Part shown: positions 26,001-33,534 of the stretch, one piece after another
Layout: each line of letters opens with the position of its first letter
How positions within the stretch are numbered: the first letter of the stretch is position 1
NCBI RefSeq assembly: GCF_030718205.1
Contig: NZ_JAUZQF010000004.1
Location: forward strand, 62,001-126,000
Direction: 5' to 3'
From: Nonomuraea turcica
Lineage (GTDB): Bacteria; Actinomycetota; Actinomycetes; Streptosporangiales; Streptosporangiaceae
DNA length: 64,000 bases
Program-made: the position numbers and the translations under genes
Notes under the pieces: generated by a model
The model's database searches: none
Told to the model about the DNA's origin: nothing
What the model saw: only the letters and a program-made list of their open reading frames with translations

Positions 26001-26963
26001 GTGTTCGACCGGTCGGCGCTGATCCTGCTGTGCGTGCCGGTGCTGGCGCTCGGCCTGCAGAGCTACGGCGGCGAGATCGGGCTGCGGATCTACATGTTCG
26101 CGCTGCCCGGCGCCTGCCTGCTGGCCGCGTACGCGTTCTTCCCGAACCTGCCGGCTGACAGCGCGGACGTGCGCGAGGAGACCGTGCCGCTGCGCAAGCG
26201 GAACGTGCGGTTCAACCCGCAGCTCACGAAGAAGCTCTCGGTCGTGCTCGCGGCCTGCTTCGCGGTGTTGTTCGCGTTCACGTTCCTGCTGGCCAGGTAT
26301 GGCAACGAGAAGTTCGAGCGGGTCACCGCCGGCGAGGTCGGCGCCATGCACTACGTCTACGAGCACGACAAGCCCAGCGCCAGGGTGATCTATCTGGTGC
26401 CGAAGGAGGGCCCCGAGGTCACGCCCACCATGCCGTGGGGCGAGCGGGACGTCGAGATCGTCAGCTTCAACCTGCAGGCCCTCGTGCACAAGGACCCGGC
26501 GAAGATCGCGGACGCGGTCAAGAAACTGAAGGACTCGCCACGGAACTCGTACCTCATGGTGAGCCGCGGCCAGGTGAGCTACCTGCAGCTCAACGAGGGT
26601 TTCCCGGCGGACTGGGGCGAGAGGTTCCGTGCGGCGCTGGACGCCTCGCCGGACCTGAAGCGGGTCTACTCGAACGCGGACGCGGCGCTCTACACGTGGA
26701 AGACGTTCGTGCGCGGCACGGAGATCCCCGAGCCGAACCCGTACGCGGGGCGCGGCGACCCCACCTCACCCTGGACGCCGGTGGGCATCGGCGCGCTGGT
26801 TGTGACATGGGTCGCACTGTTCGGCTACGAGGTCATCCGGCTGAACGGCCCGAACCGGGCCAGAAAGGCCCGCAGGCGGCTGCTCTACCTAGCGGTTCCC
26901 GCGTTCGTGGTGGCCTTCGCGGTGATCGTCGAGCGGTTCATCTATATCGCACAAAATAACTGA
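23040..26963 (+). CDS. Giant polytopic membrane protein with repetitive cytoplasmic N-terminus
   Basis: A 1307-residue protein. Residues 1 to about 600 are low-complexity: acidic first, then a Lys-containing six-residue repeat (PTAKGT type, about 225-305), an 11-residue duplication, Gly/Ala/Pro arrays and a Gln-rich block. Residues about 605-1080 hold 10 or more membrane segments, including ALLFVLVQWIGQDYFSPQGFTFALYLAF. A hydrophilic domain follows (about 1085-1230, RYGNEKFERVTAGEVGAMHYVYEHD), then two more helices. The membrane part resembles GT-C glycosyltransferases or Wzy-like polymerases found next to actinobacterial flippases; this is a weak assignment. Start ATG overlaps the flippase stop (ATGA). 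Confidence 0.75.
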   Translation: MMVNVRQRDGDGMTTGITGSSDVRQDGEGSGAPEPRGNEDSDVPFDPEATGVIPKLTFDKEPASAEVDDGAAEDSAATDESAADQTTTFRIPGPSLHIGRPPTAEEADPGAAGTVSMPVQRPDGDPSETGTGAAEVGAPEGGAPEVGALETPAGTKAADSDANAPTNPGLRTQPPSGPQPAGAAKPTSGPQQGATQGAAGAKTDASKGASKGASTTGAPAEEEPAPKGAPTAKGTSTAKGTPTAKGTSTPKDTPASGPTPPSETTPAAKGTPTPKVTPTRKGMPTAKGTPTAKGTPEAKGTAGARGASAGEASDGEAGIDAPPGAGTVPTNAPPGAGTVPTNALPAEAPPTGAPSGGTAVTGGTAGAATPSGATATGGTSSAGTPAEAPTAKLPTVGPATKGPVSGASPTGTPTPAGPSGKPTAGGPSGEQPTAGGPSGEPTAGGPAGGGQAVGRPAGSGPAATGPAGAGPAGAGPAGAGPAGAGPAAAGAAGAAPAGGGPASGRPGSGGLGALVQPIGPPPQGPGGPGVSPGASRGVPPRQGRPQQGHPQPVAQQAVAQQSAPQQALPQQARPQHPQQALPQQAAAPRPRLAGGRVGALIASAPKWLPVLLVLEGLLMYILALKVPAGPLRGVDPNDIDGLGLISALPATAFIAILIMIVSFFVTVAQSTDRKFLLLFQIAAITFALHGAGALVATEPRFPTAYIHAGFVEFISRTGGTAISIDARMGWPGFFALFAFVTKAAGITDLTPILMWTPLLSNLLYLLPFVLILRQVVATTRARWFAALLFVLVQWIGQDYFSPQGFTFALYLAFVAILLRWFGRVEPRTKPIPTKGLRKLLGKLDAMTPGELANTGTYRADKLLMLMMLLALFFASVASHQITPFMMLGVVTAFLIFKRTSLTWALPFALGLVVLAWISYMTVGFWASQIDAIFGGLGNILQNLRSNTGDRIEGSDPAHAMVLQARLGILVVILSLAAAGLFRRLRRGVFDRSALILLCVPVLALGLQSYGGEIGLRIYMFALPGACLLAAYAFFPNLPADSADVREETVPLRKRNVRFNPQLTKKLSVVLAACFAVLFAFTFLLARYGNEKFERVTAGEVGAMHYVYEHDKPSARVIYLVPKEGPEVTPTMPWGERDVEIVSFNLQALVHKDPAKIADAVKKLKDSPRNSYLMVSRGQVSYLQLNEGFPADWGERFRAALDASPDLKRVYSNADAALYTWKTFVRGTEIPEPNPYAGRGDPTSPWTPVGIGALVVTWVALFGYEVIRLNGPNRARKARRRLLYLAVPAFVVAFAVIVERFIYIAQNN
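24001..24066 (+). repeat. Perfect 33-bp tandem duplication in the giant membrane-protein gene
   Basis: Two back-to-back 33-bp units (24001-24033 and 24034-24066) encode the 11-residue repeat PPGAGTVPTNA twice. The nucleotide identity suggests a recent slippage or unequal-crossover event. Confidence 0.9.
24432..24506 (+). repeat. 15-bp tandem repeat array in the same gene
   Basis: GGACCCGCTGGAGCC occurs at 24432, 24447 and 24462 without change, followed by variants at 24477 and 24492. It encodes repeating GPAGA. The array is coding and probably variable in length between strains. Confidence 0.9.
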
Positions 26964-27005
26964 ATTCACAGGAAACGCTCAGGATGTGCGGAATGATGTC
27001 ACTCG

Positions 27006-28214
27006 ATGAGGACACAGAAGACACTTTCCGCAACGTCCGACGCAAGAGCCCCATCCGCGGCGGCCAGGATCGCTTCTGTGGATGCCCTACGCGGCTTCGC
27101 GCTCCTGGGCATCCTCGTCGTGAACATCGCCTTCCTGGCCTCCGGCTACCGGATGGCCGGGCTGGCGGAGCCCGCGTTCCACTCGTCGCTGGACTGGGGC
27201 GTGCGGTGGTCCGTGACGCTGCTGATGGAGAACAAGTTCTACCTGCTGTTCTCCTTCCTGTTCGGCTACAGCTTCACGCTCCAGCTCGACTCGGCCGCCC
27301 AGCACGGCCGCGCGTTCGTCCCGATGTTCCTGCGGCGGCTGGCCGGGCTGTTCCTGCTCGGGCTGGCGCACGCCGTGTTGTTGTTCCCGGGGGACATCCT
27401 GACGACGTACGCGGCCGTGGGCGTGGCGCTGCTGGTGCTGCGGCGGATCACGCCCCGGGCGGCGGTCCTGCTGGCCGTCGGCCTGACCGCCCTGCTGGCC
27501 CTCGGCTTCGTGCTCCTGGCCCTGATGGCGATGTCGGGCCACGACATGTCGGGGACGGTCGCGAACGGGGCCGCTGACGCCGCCCGATCGGACGCGGCCC
27601 TGGGTGGCGGCGTCTGGCAGATCATCTCCGAACATGTCCGCAAGCTGTCGCTGATCATCATGTTCCGCGTGCTCTTCCAGGGGCCCGCGGTGCTTGCCGC
27701 GTGCCTGATCGGCCTGGCCGTCGGCAAGCTGGGCGCCCTGCGTGAGCTGTCCGCTCACACGCGGGCGCTGCGCAGGCTCCAGTGGGCGGGCTTCACGGTG
27801 GGGCTGGGCGGCGCGTTCTTCTATACCCTGTCGGCCTGGAACGGCACCGTGCACAAGTTCTGGGGCGAGGCGGTGGACCTGGTGACGGCCCCGCTGCTGG
27901 CGGCCGCGTACGGGGCCACGTTCCTGCGGCTGTTGCCCTATATGCCGCGGATCGGGCGTGCTCTGGCCGCGCCCGGGCGGTTGGCGTTGTCCAACTACCT
28001 GGCGCAGTCGCTGATCTGCTCGCTGATCTTCACGGGGTATGGGCTGGCACTGGTCGACCGGGTCAGCCCGCCGGTGGAGGTGCTGATCGCCCTCGGCATC
28101 TTCGGCGCCCAGGTGCTCTATAGCCGGTGGTGGCTCAAGGGCCATCGGTACGGGCCGGTGGAGTGGCTGCTGCGGTACCTCACGTACTGGCGCAGACCCG
28201 GCCGTCGCGCGTAA
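27006..28214 (+). CDS. DUF418 family membrane protein
   Basis: A 402-residue protein with about ten hydrophobic segments. The N-terminal IASVDALRGFALLGILVVNIAFLA and the C-terminal APGRLALSNYLAQSLICSLIFTGYG are the signature ends of DUF418/YeiB-type proteins, which share a scaffold with acyltransferase-3 membrane enzymes (VDxLRG motif). Function is unproven in the family; acyl transfer to a surface glycan would fit the location just after the glycan operon, but that is inference. It starts 42 bp after the giant membrane-protein gene and has no clear ribosome-binding site. Confidence 0.9.
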   Translation: MRTQKTLSATSDARAPSAAARIASVDALRGFALLGILVVNIAFLASGYRMAGLAEPAFHSSLDWGVRWSVTLLMENKFYLLFSFLFGYSFTLQLDSAAQHGRAFVPMFLRRLAGLFLLGLAHAVLLFPGDILTTYAAVGVALLVLRRITPRAAVLLAVGLTALLALGFVLLALMAMSGHDMSGTVANGAADAARSDAALGGGVWQIISEHVRKLSLIIMFRVLFQGPAVLAACLIGLAVGKLGALRELSAHTRALRRLQWAGFTVGLGGAFFYTLSAWNGTVHKFWGEAVDLVTAPLLAAAYGATFLRLLPYMPRIGRALAAPGRLALSNYLAQSLICSLIFTGYGLALVDRVSPPVEVLIALGIFGAQVLYSRWWLKGHRYGPVEWLLRYLTYWRRPGRRA

Positions 28215-28256
28215 ATGAGATGACCTTGTAGGCGGGGCCCGGAACAATAAGCCACC

Positions 28257-28910
28257 ATGCGCCACTGGCCTCTCTTCAACCTGCGCCTCACCACGCCCCG
28301 GCTCGAACTGCGGTTCCCCTCCCTGGACGACCTCGACGAGCTCGCCGACCGGGCGCTGGAGGGCGTGCACGATCCCGGCCGCATGCCGTTCGGGGTGCCG
28401 TGGACCGACGCCCCCGCCGCCGAGCTCCCGGGCAACGTCATCCGCTTCCACCTCGGAGTCATGGCGCGCTGGCAGCCCGAGAGCTGGCACTGCAACTTCG
28501 TCGTCGTCCACGAGGGCCGCGTGATCGGCGCCCAGGACCTGACCGCCACCGACTTCTCCGTCACGCGGGAGGCGCACACGGGCTCGTGGCTGGGCCGCGC
28601 CCACCAGGGTCACGGGCTCGGCACCGAGATGCGCGCCGCCGTACTCCACCTGGCCTTCGCCGGCCTCGGCGCCCAGACCGCAGTCTCCGGCGCCTTCCTG
28701 GACAATCCGGCGTCACTCGCCGTCTCCCGCAAGCTCGGCTACCGGCCGGACGGGGTGTCTGTGCATCAGATCCAGGGGCGGCGCGCGATTCAGCAACGCC
28801 TGCGCCTGGACCGGGACGACTTCACCAGCCCGGTGCCGGTGAAGATCCACGGCCTGGAGGGCTGCCTCCCCCATTTCGGCCTGCCTGCGACACAGCCACA
28901 GCCGTCATGA
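28257..28910 (+). CDS. GNAT family N-acetyltransferase (RimJ/RimL type)
   Basis: A 217-residue acetyltransferase that uses acetyl-CoA. It begins LTTPRLELRFPSLDDLDELADRA, typical of the RimJ/RimL/Acetyltransf_3 group. The acetyl-CoA pyrophosphate loop is in SWLGRAHQGHGLGTEMRAAVLHLAF, and the C-terminal strand AVSGAFLDNPASLAVSRKLGYRPDGV is standard. The acceptor may be a protein N-terminus or a small molecule. A bidirectional hairpin follows its stop. Confidence 0.9.
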   Translation: MRHWPLFNLRLTTPRLELRFPSLDDLDELADRALEGVHDPGRMPFGVPWTDAPAAELPGNVIRFHLGVMARWQPESWHCNFVVVHEGRVIGAQDLTATDFSVTREAHTGSWLGRAHQGHGLGTEMRAAVLHLAFAGLGAQTAVSGAFLDNPASLAVSRKLGYRPDGVSVHQIQGRRAIQQRLRLDRDDFTSPVPVKIHGLEGCLPHFGLPATQPQPS

Positions 28911-28916
28911 GCACAT

Positions 28917-28931
28917 GACCCCCTAGGGGTC
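28917..28931. terminator. Bidirectional terminator hairpin
   Basis: GACCCC and GGGGTC pair across a CTA loop in the 26-bp gap between two convergent genes (ends at 28910 and 28937). Confidence 0.7.
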
Positions 28932-28936
28932 GGGGG

Positions 28937-30343
28937 CTATGCGCCGCCCCTGCCCGTCCACCTGATCTCGTACGGCGCCAGGGTGACCTGTTTGCCGTCC
29001 ACCGTCGCCGTCACTTCCTCATCCGCGGTGTTCACCATCACGATCTGGCGTTCCTGACCCAGGACCTTGACGCGCTCGTCCGAGGACCGCACGTCGGCCA
29101 CTTGCACACCCGTCGGGAACCATTTCGTGAAGCCGCTCAGCAGGCCGGCCATGGGCATTTCGTCGCCGACCTTCGGGGCCCATAGGCAGCCGCCGCAGTC
29201 GCCCTGGTCCTTCTGCTGCGGATTCCAATACAGGGCCGTGGTCACGCCGCTCTTGGCGAATTCCATCAGCGCCGTCGCCTGGACCGCCGTACGCTTTTCC
29301 TCCGACCAGTTCGCGTTTTCCGGCTCCACGTACCACTCGGCCCACCACACCGGCAGGTCGTCGCTCTTCTCGCGCAGCCACGTCGTGATAGCGCTGAATT
29401 TGGCCTGGGCGGCGAAGTCGTTGGGGACGTTCCCCTTGTCGTTCGTCATGGAGGCGCCGTCGACCACGATGAAGTCGGCGCCCTTCTTGCGGTCGATCCA
29501 GTATTCGATCGCGTCCAGGGCCCGCTGGTCGATCGTCCCCCACGCGCCGCTCAGCTCCGAGGGGCGAGGCGAGCGGGCGTTGCTCTCGATCGGGATGTAC
29601 GGGCCCCCGACCTGGATGTCCTTGTTGACCTTCTTCAGTGCCGTATAGACCTTGTTGTACAGCTCGGTGTAGCCCTTGGCGTCCCAGCGGTTGGTGGCCG
29701 GGTCCCAGAAACCCTTGAACTCGTTCCACACCATGTAGTGCTTGACCGTCGGGTACTGCTTGGCCACCCGCGCGGCCAGCTTGGCGAAGTCGTCGAAGTG
29801 CTCGGGCTCGGGCGCGACCGTATGGTTCTTGTTCCAGTCCGTACGCCCGGCCTGCCCGCCCTTCATCCAGTCGGGCGCGCAGCACAGCGTGATCACCGGC
29901 ACCGCCCGCGACGACGCCATGAACTTCAGCCGCCGGTCGAGGTCGCGGAAGTTGAACTGCCCGGGGCTCGGCTCCGGGTTGCCGACGCCCCAGCCCATGA
30001 TGTGCTGGTTCTGCAGCATCGGGACCCGGCCGAGCACGCCCCTGGCCTGCTCGACGACGTCCTGCGGCTCGTTGTCCGCGCTGTACTGGGTGTGCGTGAT
30101 GCCCCAGCGCGGCCAGGTTTCCAGCGCCGGCGGCTGGTCGAGCTGGGGCGCGGGCTCGGTGGGCACCTTCGTGGCCACCTCGGCGCCGGTGAACCCGGTG
30201 CGGGACTTGGTCCGCATCGAGGCATAGACCATGATGCCTGCCACTAGCACGACCGCGAGGATCCCTGCTCCCAATGCGATGGGCCAGGGCGATCGTCGGC
30301 GCGCGTGTCGGCCGTCGGTCGGAATCACTGAAACGCTCCTCAC
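28937..30343 (-). CDS. Membrane-anchored GH39-like glycoside hydrolase
   Basis: A 468-residue protein with a cytoplasmic Arg-rich start, one membrane anchor (about residues 19-42, WPIALGAGILAVVLVAGIMVYAS) and an exported TIM-barrel domain. MVWNEFKGFW carries the Asn-Glu acid/base pair of clan GH-A, and VWWAEWYVEPE contains a candidate nucleophile Glu. The C-terminal 70 residues (VNTADEEVTATVDGKQVTLAPYEIRW) are a small beta-sandwich as in GH39/GH79 enzymes. It probably trims a surface glycan, perhaps the one made at 17.5-27 kb. Substrate unknown. An upstream palindrome at 30391-30403 is a possible operator. Confidence 0.8.
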   Translation of the reverse strand: MRSVSVIPTDGRHARRRSPWPIALGAGILAVVLVAGIMVYASMRTKSRTGFTGAEVATKVPTEPAPQLDQPPALETWPRWGITHTQYSADNEPQDVVEQARGVLGRVPMLQNQHIMGWGVGNPEPSPGQFNFRDLDRRLKFMASSRAVPVITLCCAPDWMKGGQAGRTDWNKNHTVAPEPEHFDDFAKLAARVAKQYPTVKHYMVWNEFKGFWDPATNRWDAKGYTELYNKVYTALKKVNKDIQVGGPYIPIESNARSPRPSELSGAWGTIDQRALDAIEYWIDRKKGADFIVVDGASMTNDKGNVPNDFAAQAKFSAITTWLREKSDDLPVWWAEWYVEPENANWSEEKRTAVQATALMEFAKSGVTTALYWNPQQKDQGDCGGCLWAPKVGDEMPMAGLLSGFTKWFPTGVQVADVRSSDERVKVLGQERQIVMVNTADEEVTATVDGKQVTLAPYEIRWTGRGGA

Positions 30344-30357
30344 GGGTCGCGGACGTC

Positions 30358-30393
30358 ATCAGGGCTGGGCGCCTAGCATGGCCCAGCCCTGAT
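30358..30393 (-). terminator. 13-bp-stem hairpin between SDR and glycoside hydrolase genes
   Basis: ATCAGGGCTGGGC (30358-30370) pairs perfectly with GCCCAGCCCTGAT (30381-30393), 10-nt loop. It lies after the SDR gene and before the hydrolase start at 30343, so it may end the upstream transcript or structure the hydrolase leader. Confidence 0.6.
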
Positions 30394-30403
30394 TACGGTA
30401 ATC
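30391..30403. promoter_or_regulatory. Perfect palindrome GATTAC-G-GTAATC, possible operator
   Basis: Six-base arms around one central G, 48 bp before the hydrolase start codon and sharing GAT with the neighbouring hairpin. It is an operator candidate for the hydrolase promoter; the binding protein is unknown. Confidence 0.4.
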
Positions 30404-30449
30404 GCCCTACTTGCAAGAGACTTACGGTTGGTCTACGTCCGGCTGACGC

Positions 30450-31211
30450 TCAGCTATCGCCGTCCCCCAGCGGCGGCCGCTGCCCTCCTGCCGGTCCGGG
30501 GACGCCGGCATAGCGGTATGGGACCGGCTGCCTGCCGGGCTGGACGATCAGGAGCGTGCCTGGAACGTCAGTGTAGAAGGCGGACTCCACGGCGGCCGCC
30601 ACGTCCTCGGCGGTGAGCAGCGGGAACCCGGCGTTGACGAACATCTCCCGCGACTCGGCCACCAGCGGCGTGTCCGTGAAGCCCGGGCAGACGGCGCTGA
30701 TGCGGATCTTCTGCGCCGCCAGCGGCTCGGCCAGCGCCCTGACCAGGCCGACCACGGCATGCTTGGTCATCGTGTAGATCGGGTCGCCGGAGTAGCCCAC
30801 GAGCCCGGCCAGCGACGAGCTGACCACGATGGCGCCGCCGCCGGAGCGCAGCAGGAGCGGCACGGCGGCGCGTACGCCGAAGACCACGCCGTCCACATTC
30901 ACGCCCATCACCTGGCGGTAGCGCTCGGCGTCGAACGCCGCCAGGTCCACCTTGCCGGAGATCCCGGCGTTGAGGTGCACGAGGTCCAGCCGCCCGTATC
31001 GCTGCCCGGCCAGCGCCACGGCCTCGAGCGAGGCCTCCTCGCGGCTGACATCGGCGGCCAGCCACGCTCCGTCCACTTCCTTGGCCAGCCGCTCGACGCC
31101 CTCGCCGTCGAGGTCGACGAGGACGCATTTGACGCCACCCGCCGACAGTCGCCGCGCCGTGGCGGCGCCGATGCCGCTCGCCGCTCCGGTGATCAGTGCA
31201 ACTGTGCTCAT
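30450..31211 (-). CDS. Short-chain dehydrogenase/reductase
   Basis: A 253-residue Rossmann-fold oxidoreductase. NAD(P)-binding motif TGAASGIG at residues 8-15, LHLNAG-type NAG motif (VHLNAGISG), catalytic Ser in VVSSSLAG and the active-site YxxxK as YTMTK. The basic residue pattern after strand 2 (VLVDLDGEG, acidic Asp) favours NAD. Substrate unknown. It is 35 bp downstream of the phosphotransferase-like gene on the same strand; this pair recurs in acyl-CoA/alcohol metabolism operons of actinobacteria. Confidence 0.92.
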   Translation of the reverse strand: MSTVALITGAASGIGAATARRLSAGGVKCVLVDLDGEGVERLAKEVDGAWLAADVSREEASLEAVALAGQRYGRLDLVHLNAGISGKVDLAAFDAERYRQVMGVNVDGVVFGVRAAVPLLLRSGGGAIVVSSSLAGLVGYSGDPIYTMTKHAVVGLVRALAEPLAAQKIRISAVCPGFTDTPLVAESREMFVNAGFPLLTAEDVAAAVESAFYTDVPGTLLIVQPGRQPVPYRYAGVPGPAGGQRPPLGDGDS

Positions 31212-31246
31212 GGCGCTCGCTCCTCGTGGGGTCCGGTCAGGTGCGG

Positions 31247-32296
31247 TCAGGCCTGGTCGAGCATGCGGTGTGCGCGGGAGATCAGCGTCGGCACGGCGGA
31301 GCCGATCCCGTCGAATCCCTCCCCCACGGTCTTACCTTGCCGGAACCGCGCGTGGATACCCTCCACGATGACCGCCAGCTTGAAGTTACCGAAGGCCACA
31401 TAAAACCCGAGATCCGAAATATCCCGCCCGGACGCCTTCGCGTAATGGCCGGCGAACTCGGCGCCGTTCATGAACCCGGGCGCGACCGTCACGTCCCCCG
31501 CCACAGGGATCCTGGCCCGCTCCTCGTCCCCGCGATCATGCCAGTACGTCAGCGTCAGCCCCAGATCGGCCAGCGGATCCCCGAGCGTGGACATCTCCCA
31601 GTCGACCACGGCCATGATCTCCAGATCGCCGAGCCGGATCAGCGTGTTGTCCAGCCGGTAGTCGCCGTGCACCAGCGTGCCGGAGCCCGCGGCACCCGCG
31701 GCCGGCTCGGCGGGCAGGCGCTTGCGCAGCCGGTCCACGAGCCTGTCGTACTCCGGCAGGTCGGCCGTCTTCGACCGCTCCCACTGCTGGCACCACCGGT
31801 CGAGCTGCCTGGCCAGGTAGCCGTCGGGCCGCCCGAAGTCACCCAGCCCGACCTCGCGGTAGTCCACGGCGTGAATGGCGGCCAGCACCTCGGCCAGCCG
31901 CTCCGACAGCCGCCGCGTCCGCTCGGGCGACGGCTCCGGGTCGCCGAGTTCCTCCCTGGTCCGTACGGCGGTGCCGTCCACGTGCCCCATGAGATAGAAC
32001 GGCGCCCCGATCACGTCCTCGTCGGCGCAGAACGCGACCGGCTCCGGCACCGGCACCGGCGTCGGTGCGAGCGCGGAGATGACGCGCCACTCGCGCCGCA
32101 TGTCATGGGCGGTGGGCAACACGTGACCGAGCGGCGGGCGACGCAGCACCACCAGCCGCTCGCGGGCCTCGATCAGATAGGTCAGGTTCGACCTGCCGCC
32201 GGATATGAGAGAGACGGACAGGAGCTCGCCCGCGTCGGGCACGTTCCGGCCCATCCACTGGACCAGGCGGGGCCGGTCGATGCCAGGTACGGTCAT
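31247..32296 (-). CDS. Phosphotransferase family protein (ACAD10/11 kinase-like)
   Basis: A 349-residue APH/ChoK-fold kinase. N-lobe ISGGRSNLTYLIEARERLVVLRRPPLGHVLPTAHDMRREWRVI. Catalytic loop LVHGDYRLDNTLI (HGDxxxxN) and metal site VVDWEMSTLGDPLADLG. This is the type fused to human ACAD10/11, which phosphorylates 4-hydroxyacyl-CoA or similar. I used ATG at 32296; an in-frame GTG lies at 32305. The gene forms an operon with the SDR downstream, consistent with hydroxyacyl or lipid-derived substrate catabolism. Confidence 0.85.
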   Translation of the reverse strand: MTVPGIDRPRLVQWMGRNVPDAGELLSVSLISGGRSNLTYLIEARERLVVLRRPPLGHVLPTAHDMRREWRVISALAPTPVPVPEPVAFCADEDVIGAPFYLMGHVDGTAVRTREELGDPEPSPERTRRLSERLAEVLAAIHAVDYREVGLGDFGRPDGYLARQLDRWCQQWERSKTADLPEYDRLVDRLRKRLPAEPAAGAAGSGTLVHGDYRLDNTLIRLGDLEIMAVVDWEMSTLGDPLADLGLTLTYWHDRGDEERARIPVAGDVTVAPGFMNGAEFAGHYAKASGRDISDLGFYVAFGNFKLAVIVEGIHARFRQGKTVGEGFDGIGSAVPTLISRAHRMLDQA

Positions 32297-32451
32297 GGAC
32301 ACCACATTAGAACGTCACTCTGTTCGCAACGCCAGCTGAGAATTCTGTAAGAATCCACGGCCACGTCGCTGAGCAGTGAAGACAACCCTTAGGCTGGGCG
32401 TACTTGTCTGCCCGCATGCCGGAGCAGGAAGCATGCCGTCAGTAGGAGCCC

Positions 32452-33534
32452 ATGCGCGTCACCCTTGCCCTCCCCCGTGAGCTGGGACCGACCGAAGTGA
32501 GTCGATGGCGGGCTCTGCAGGAGTCCAACCCCGCCTTCGACAATCCGTTCCTGTCCCCCGAGTTCACGATCACGGTGGGTGAGCTGCGAGATCTCGTCCA
32601 GGTCGCCATCCTGTACGACGGTTCCGAAATCATGGGATTCTTCCCCTTCGAACGGCATCCGCTGGGCATCGGCAAACCGGTCGCCGCGGGGCTGACCGAC
32701 GCCCAGGGCCTGATCCACGCCAAGGACTTCGAGATTGACGCGCGCCGGCTGATCAAGGAGTGCGGGCTCGCGGTTTACGAGTTCGACCACCTGGTGTCCG
32801 GGCAGCCGCTGCTGGGCGCCCGGCACGAGCGCCACCCGTCACCGATCATCGACCTGCGCGACGGGTACGAGCGTTACACCATGGCGCTGAGGGAGCATTC
32901 CGGCAAGACGTACAAGACCACCCTGGCCAAGTCGCGCAAACTCCAGCGCGACGTCGGCACGTTGCGCCACGACTTCGCGACCACCGACCTTGCGCCGCTG
33001 CGCACACTGCTCGGCTGGAAGACCGACCAATACCGGCGCACCGGACGCACCGACAGGTTCGCGCACCGGTGGATCGTCGAGCTGGTCGAGCGGCTGCTGG
33101 CGACCCGGTCGGACAGCTTCGCCGGGGTGCTCGACATGGTCTACGTGGACGACCAGCCGGTGGCCGGGCATTTCGGGGTGCGCACGCGGACGACGCTCGC
33201 CGGCTGGTTCCCCGCCTACGACACCCGCTTCGCCAAATACTCCCCCGGCCTCATCCACCACCTCGCGATGGCCGAGCAGGCTGCCGCGGCCGGGATCGAA
33301 GTGATCGACATGGGCCGTGGCCAGAAGGAATACAAGGACAAGCTCAAGACCGGCGAGCTGGAGGTGGCCGAGGGCCGGGTGGCCAGGGCCAGCGCGGCGG
33401 CGGGCGTCCACTGGATGATGCGGGTGCCGGCGCGCAAGACTCGGGCCACCGTGATGGCCAGCCCACTGCTGCTCAAGACCGCGGACAAGGCGTTGAAAAC
33501 CTACGGGCGTTTCCGTACCGTCATACATCGGTGA
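32452..33534 (+). CDS. FemAB/GNAT-like transferase, paralogue of the glycan-operon enzyme
   Basis: A 360-residue paralogue of the protein at 17870-19000. Shared blocks include NPFLSPEFTITVGELRDLVQVAILYDG, GFFPFERHPLGIGKP, LLGWKTDQYRRTGRTDRFAHRWIVEL, VAGHFGVRTRTTLAGWFPAYDTRFAKYSPGLIHHLAMAEQ and DMGRGQKEYKDKLKTGELEVAEGRVARASAAAGVHW. ATG at 32452 has GTAGGAG upstream. Its stop overlaps the next start (GTGA). It likely transfers an acyl or aminoacyl group onto a sugar; the coupled DegT-like gene suggests an amino-sugar acceptor. Confidence 0.82.
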   Translation: MRVTLALPRELGPTEVSRWRALQESNPAFDNPFLSPEFTITVGELRDLVQVAILYDGSEIMGFFPFERHPLGIGKPVAAGLTDAQGLIHAKDFEIDARRLIKECGLAVYEFDHLVSGQPLLGARHERHPSPIIDLRDGYERYTMALREHSGKTYKTTLAKSRKLQRDVGTLRHDFATTDLAPLRTLLGWKTDQYRRTGRTDRFAHRWIVELVERLLATRSDSFAGVLDMVYVDDQPVAGHFGVRTRTTLAGWFPAYDTRFAKYSPGLIHHLAMAEQAAAAGIEVIDMGRGQKEYKDKLKTGELEVAEGRVARASAAAGVHWMMRVPARKTRATVMASPLLLKTADKALKTYGRFRTVIHR

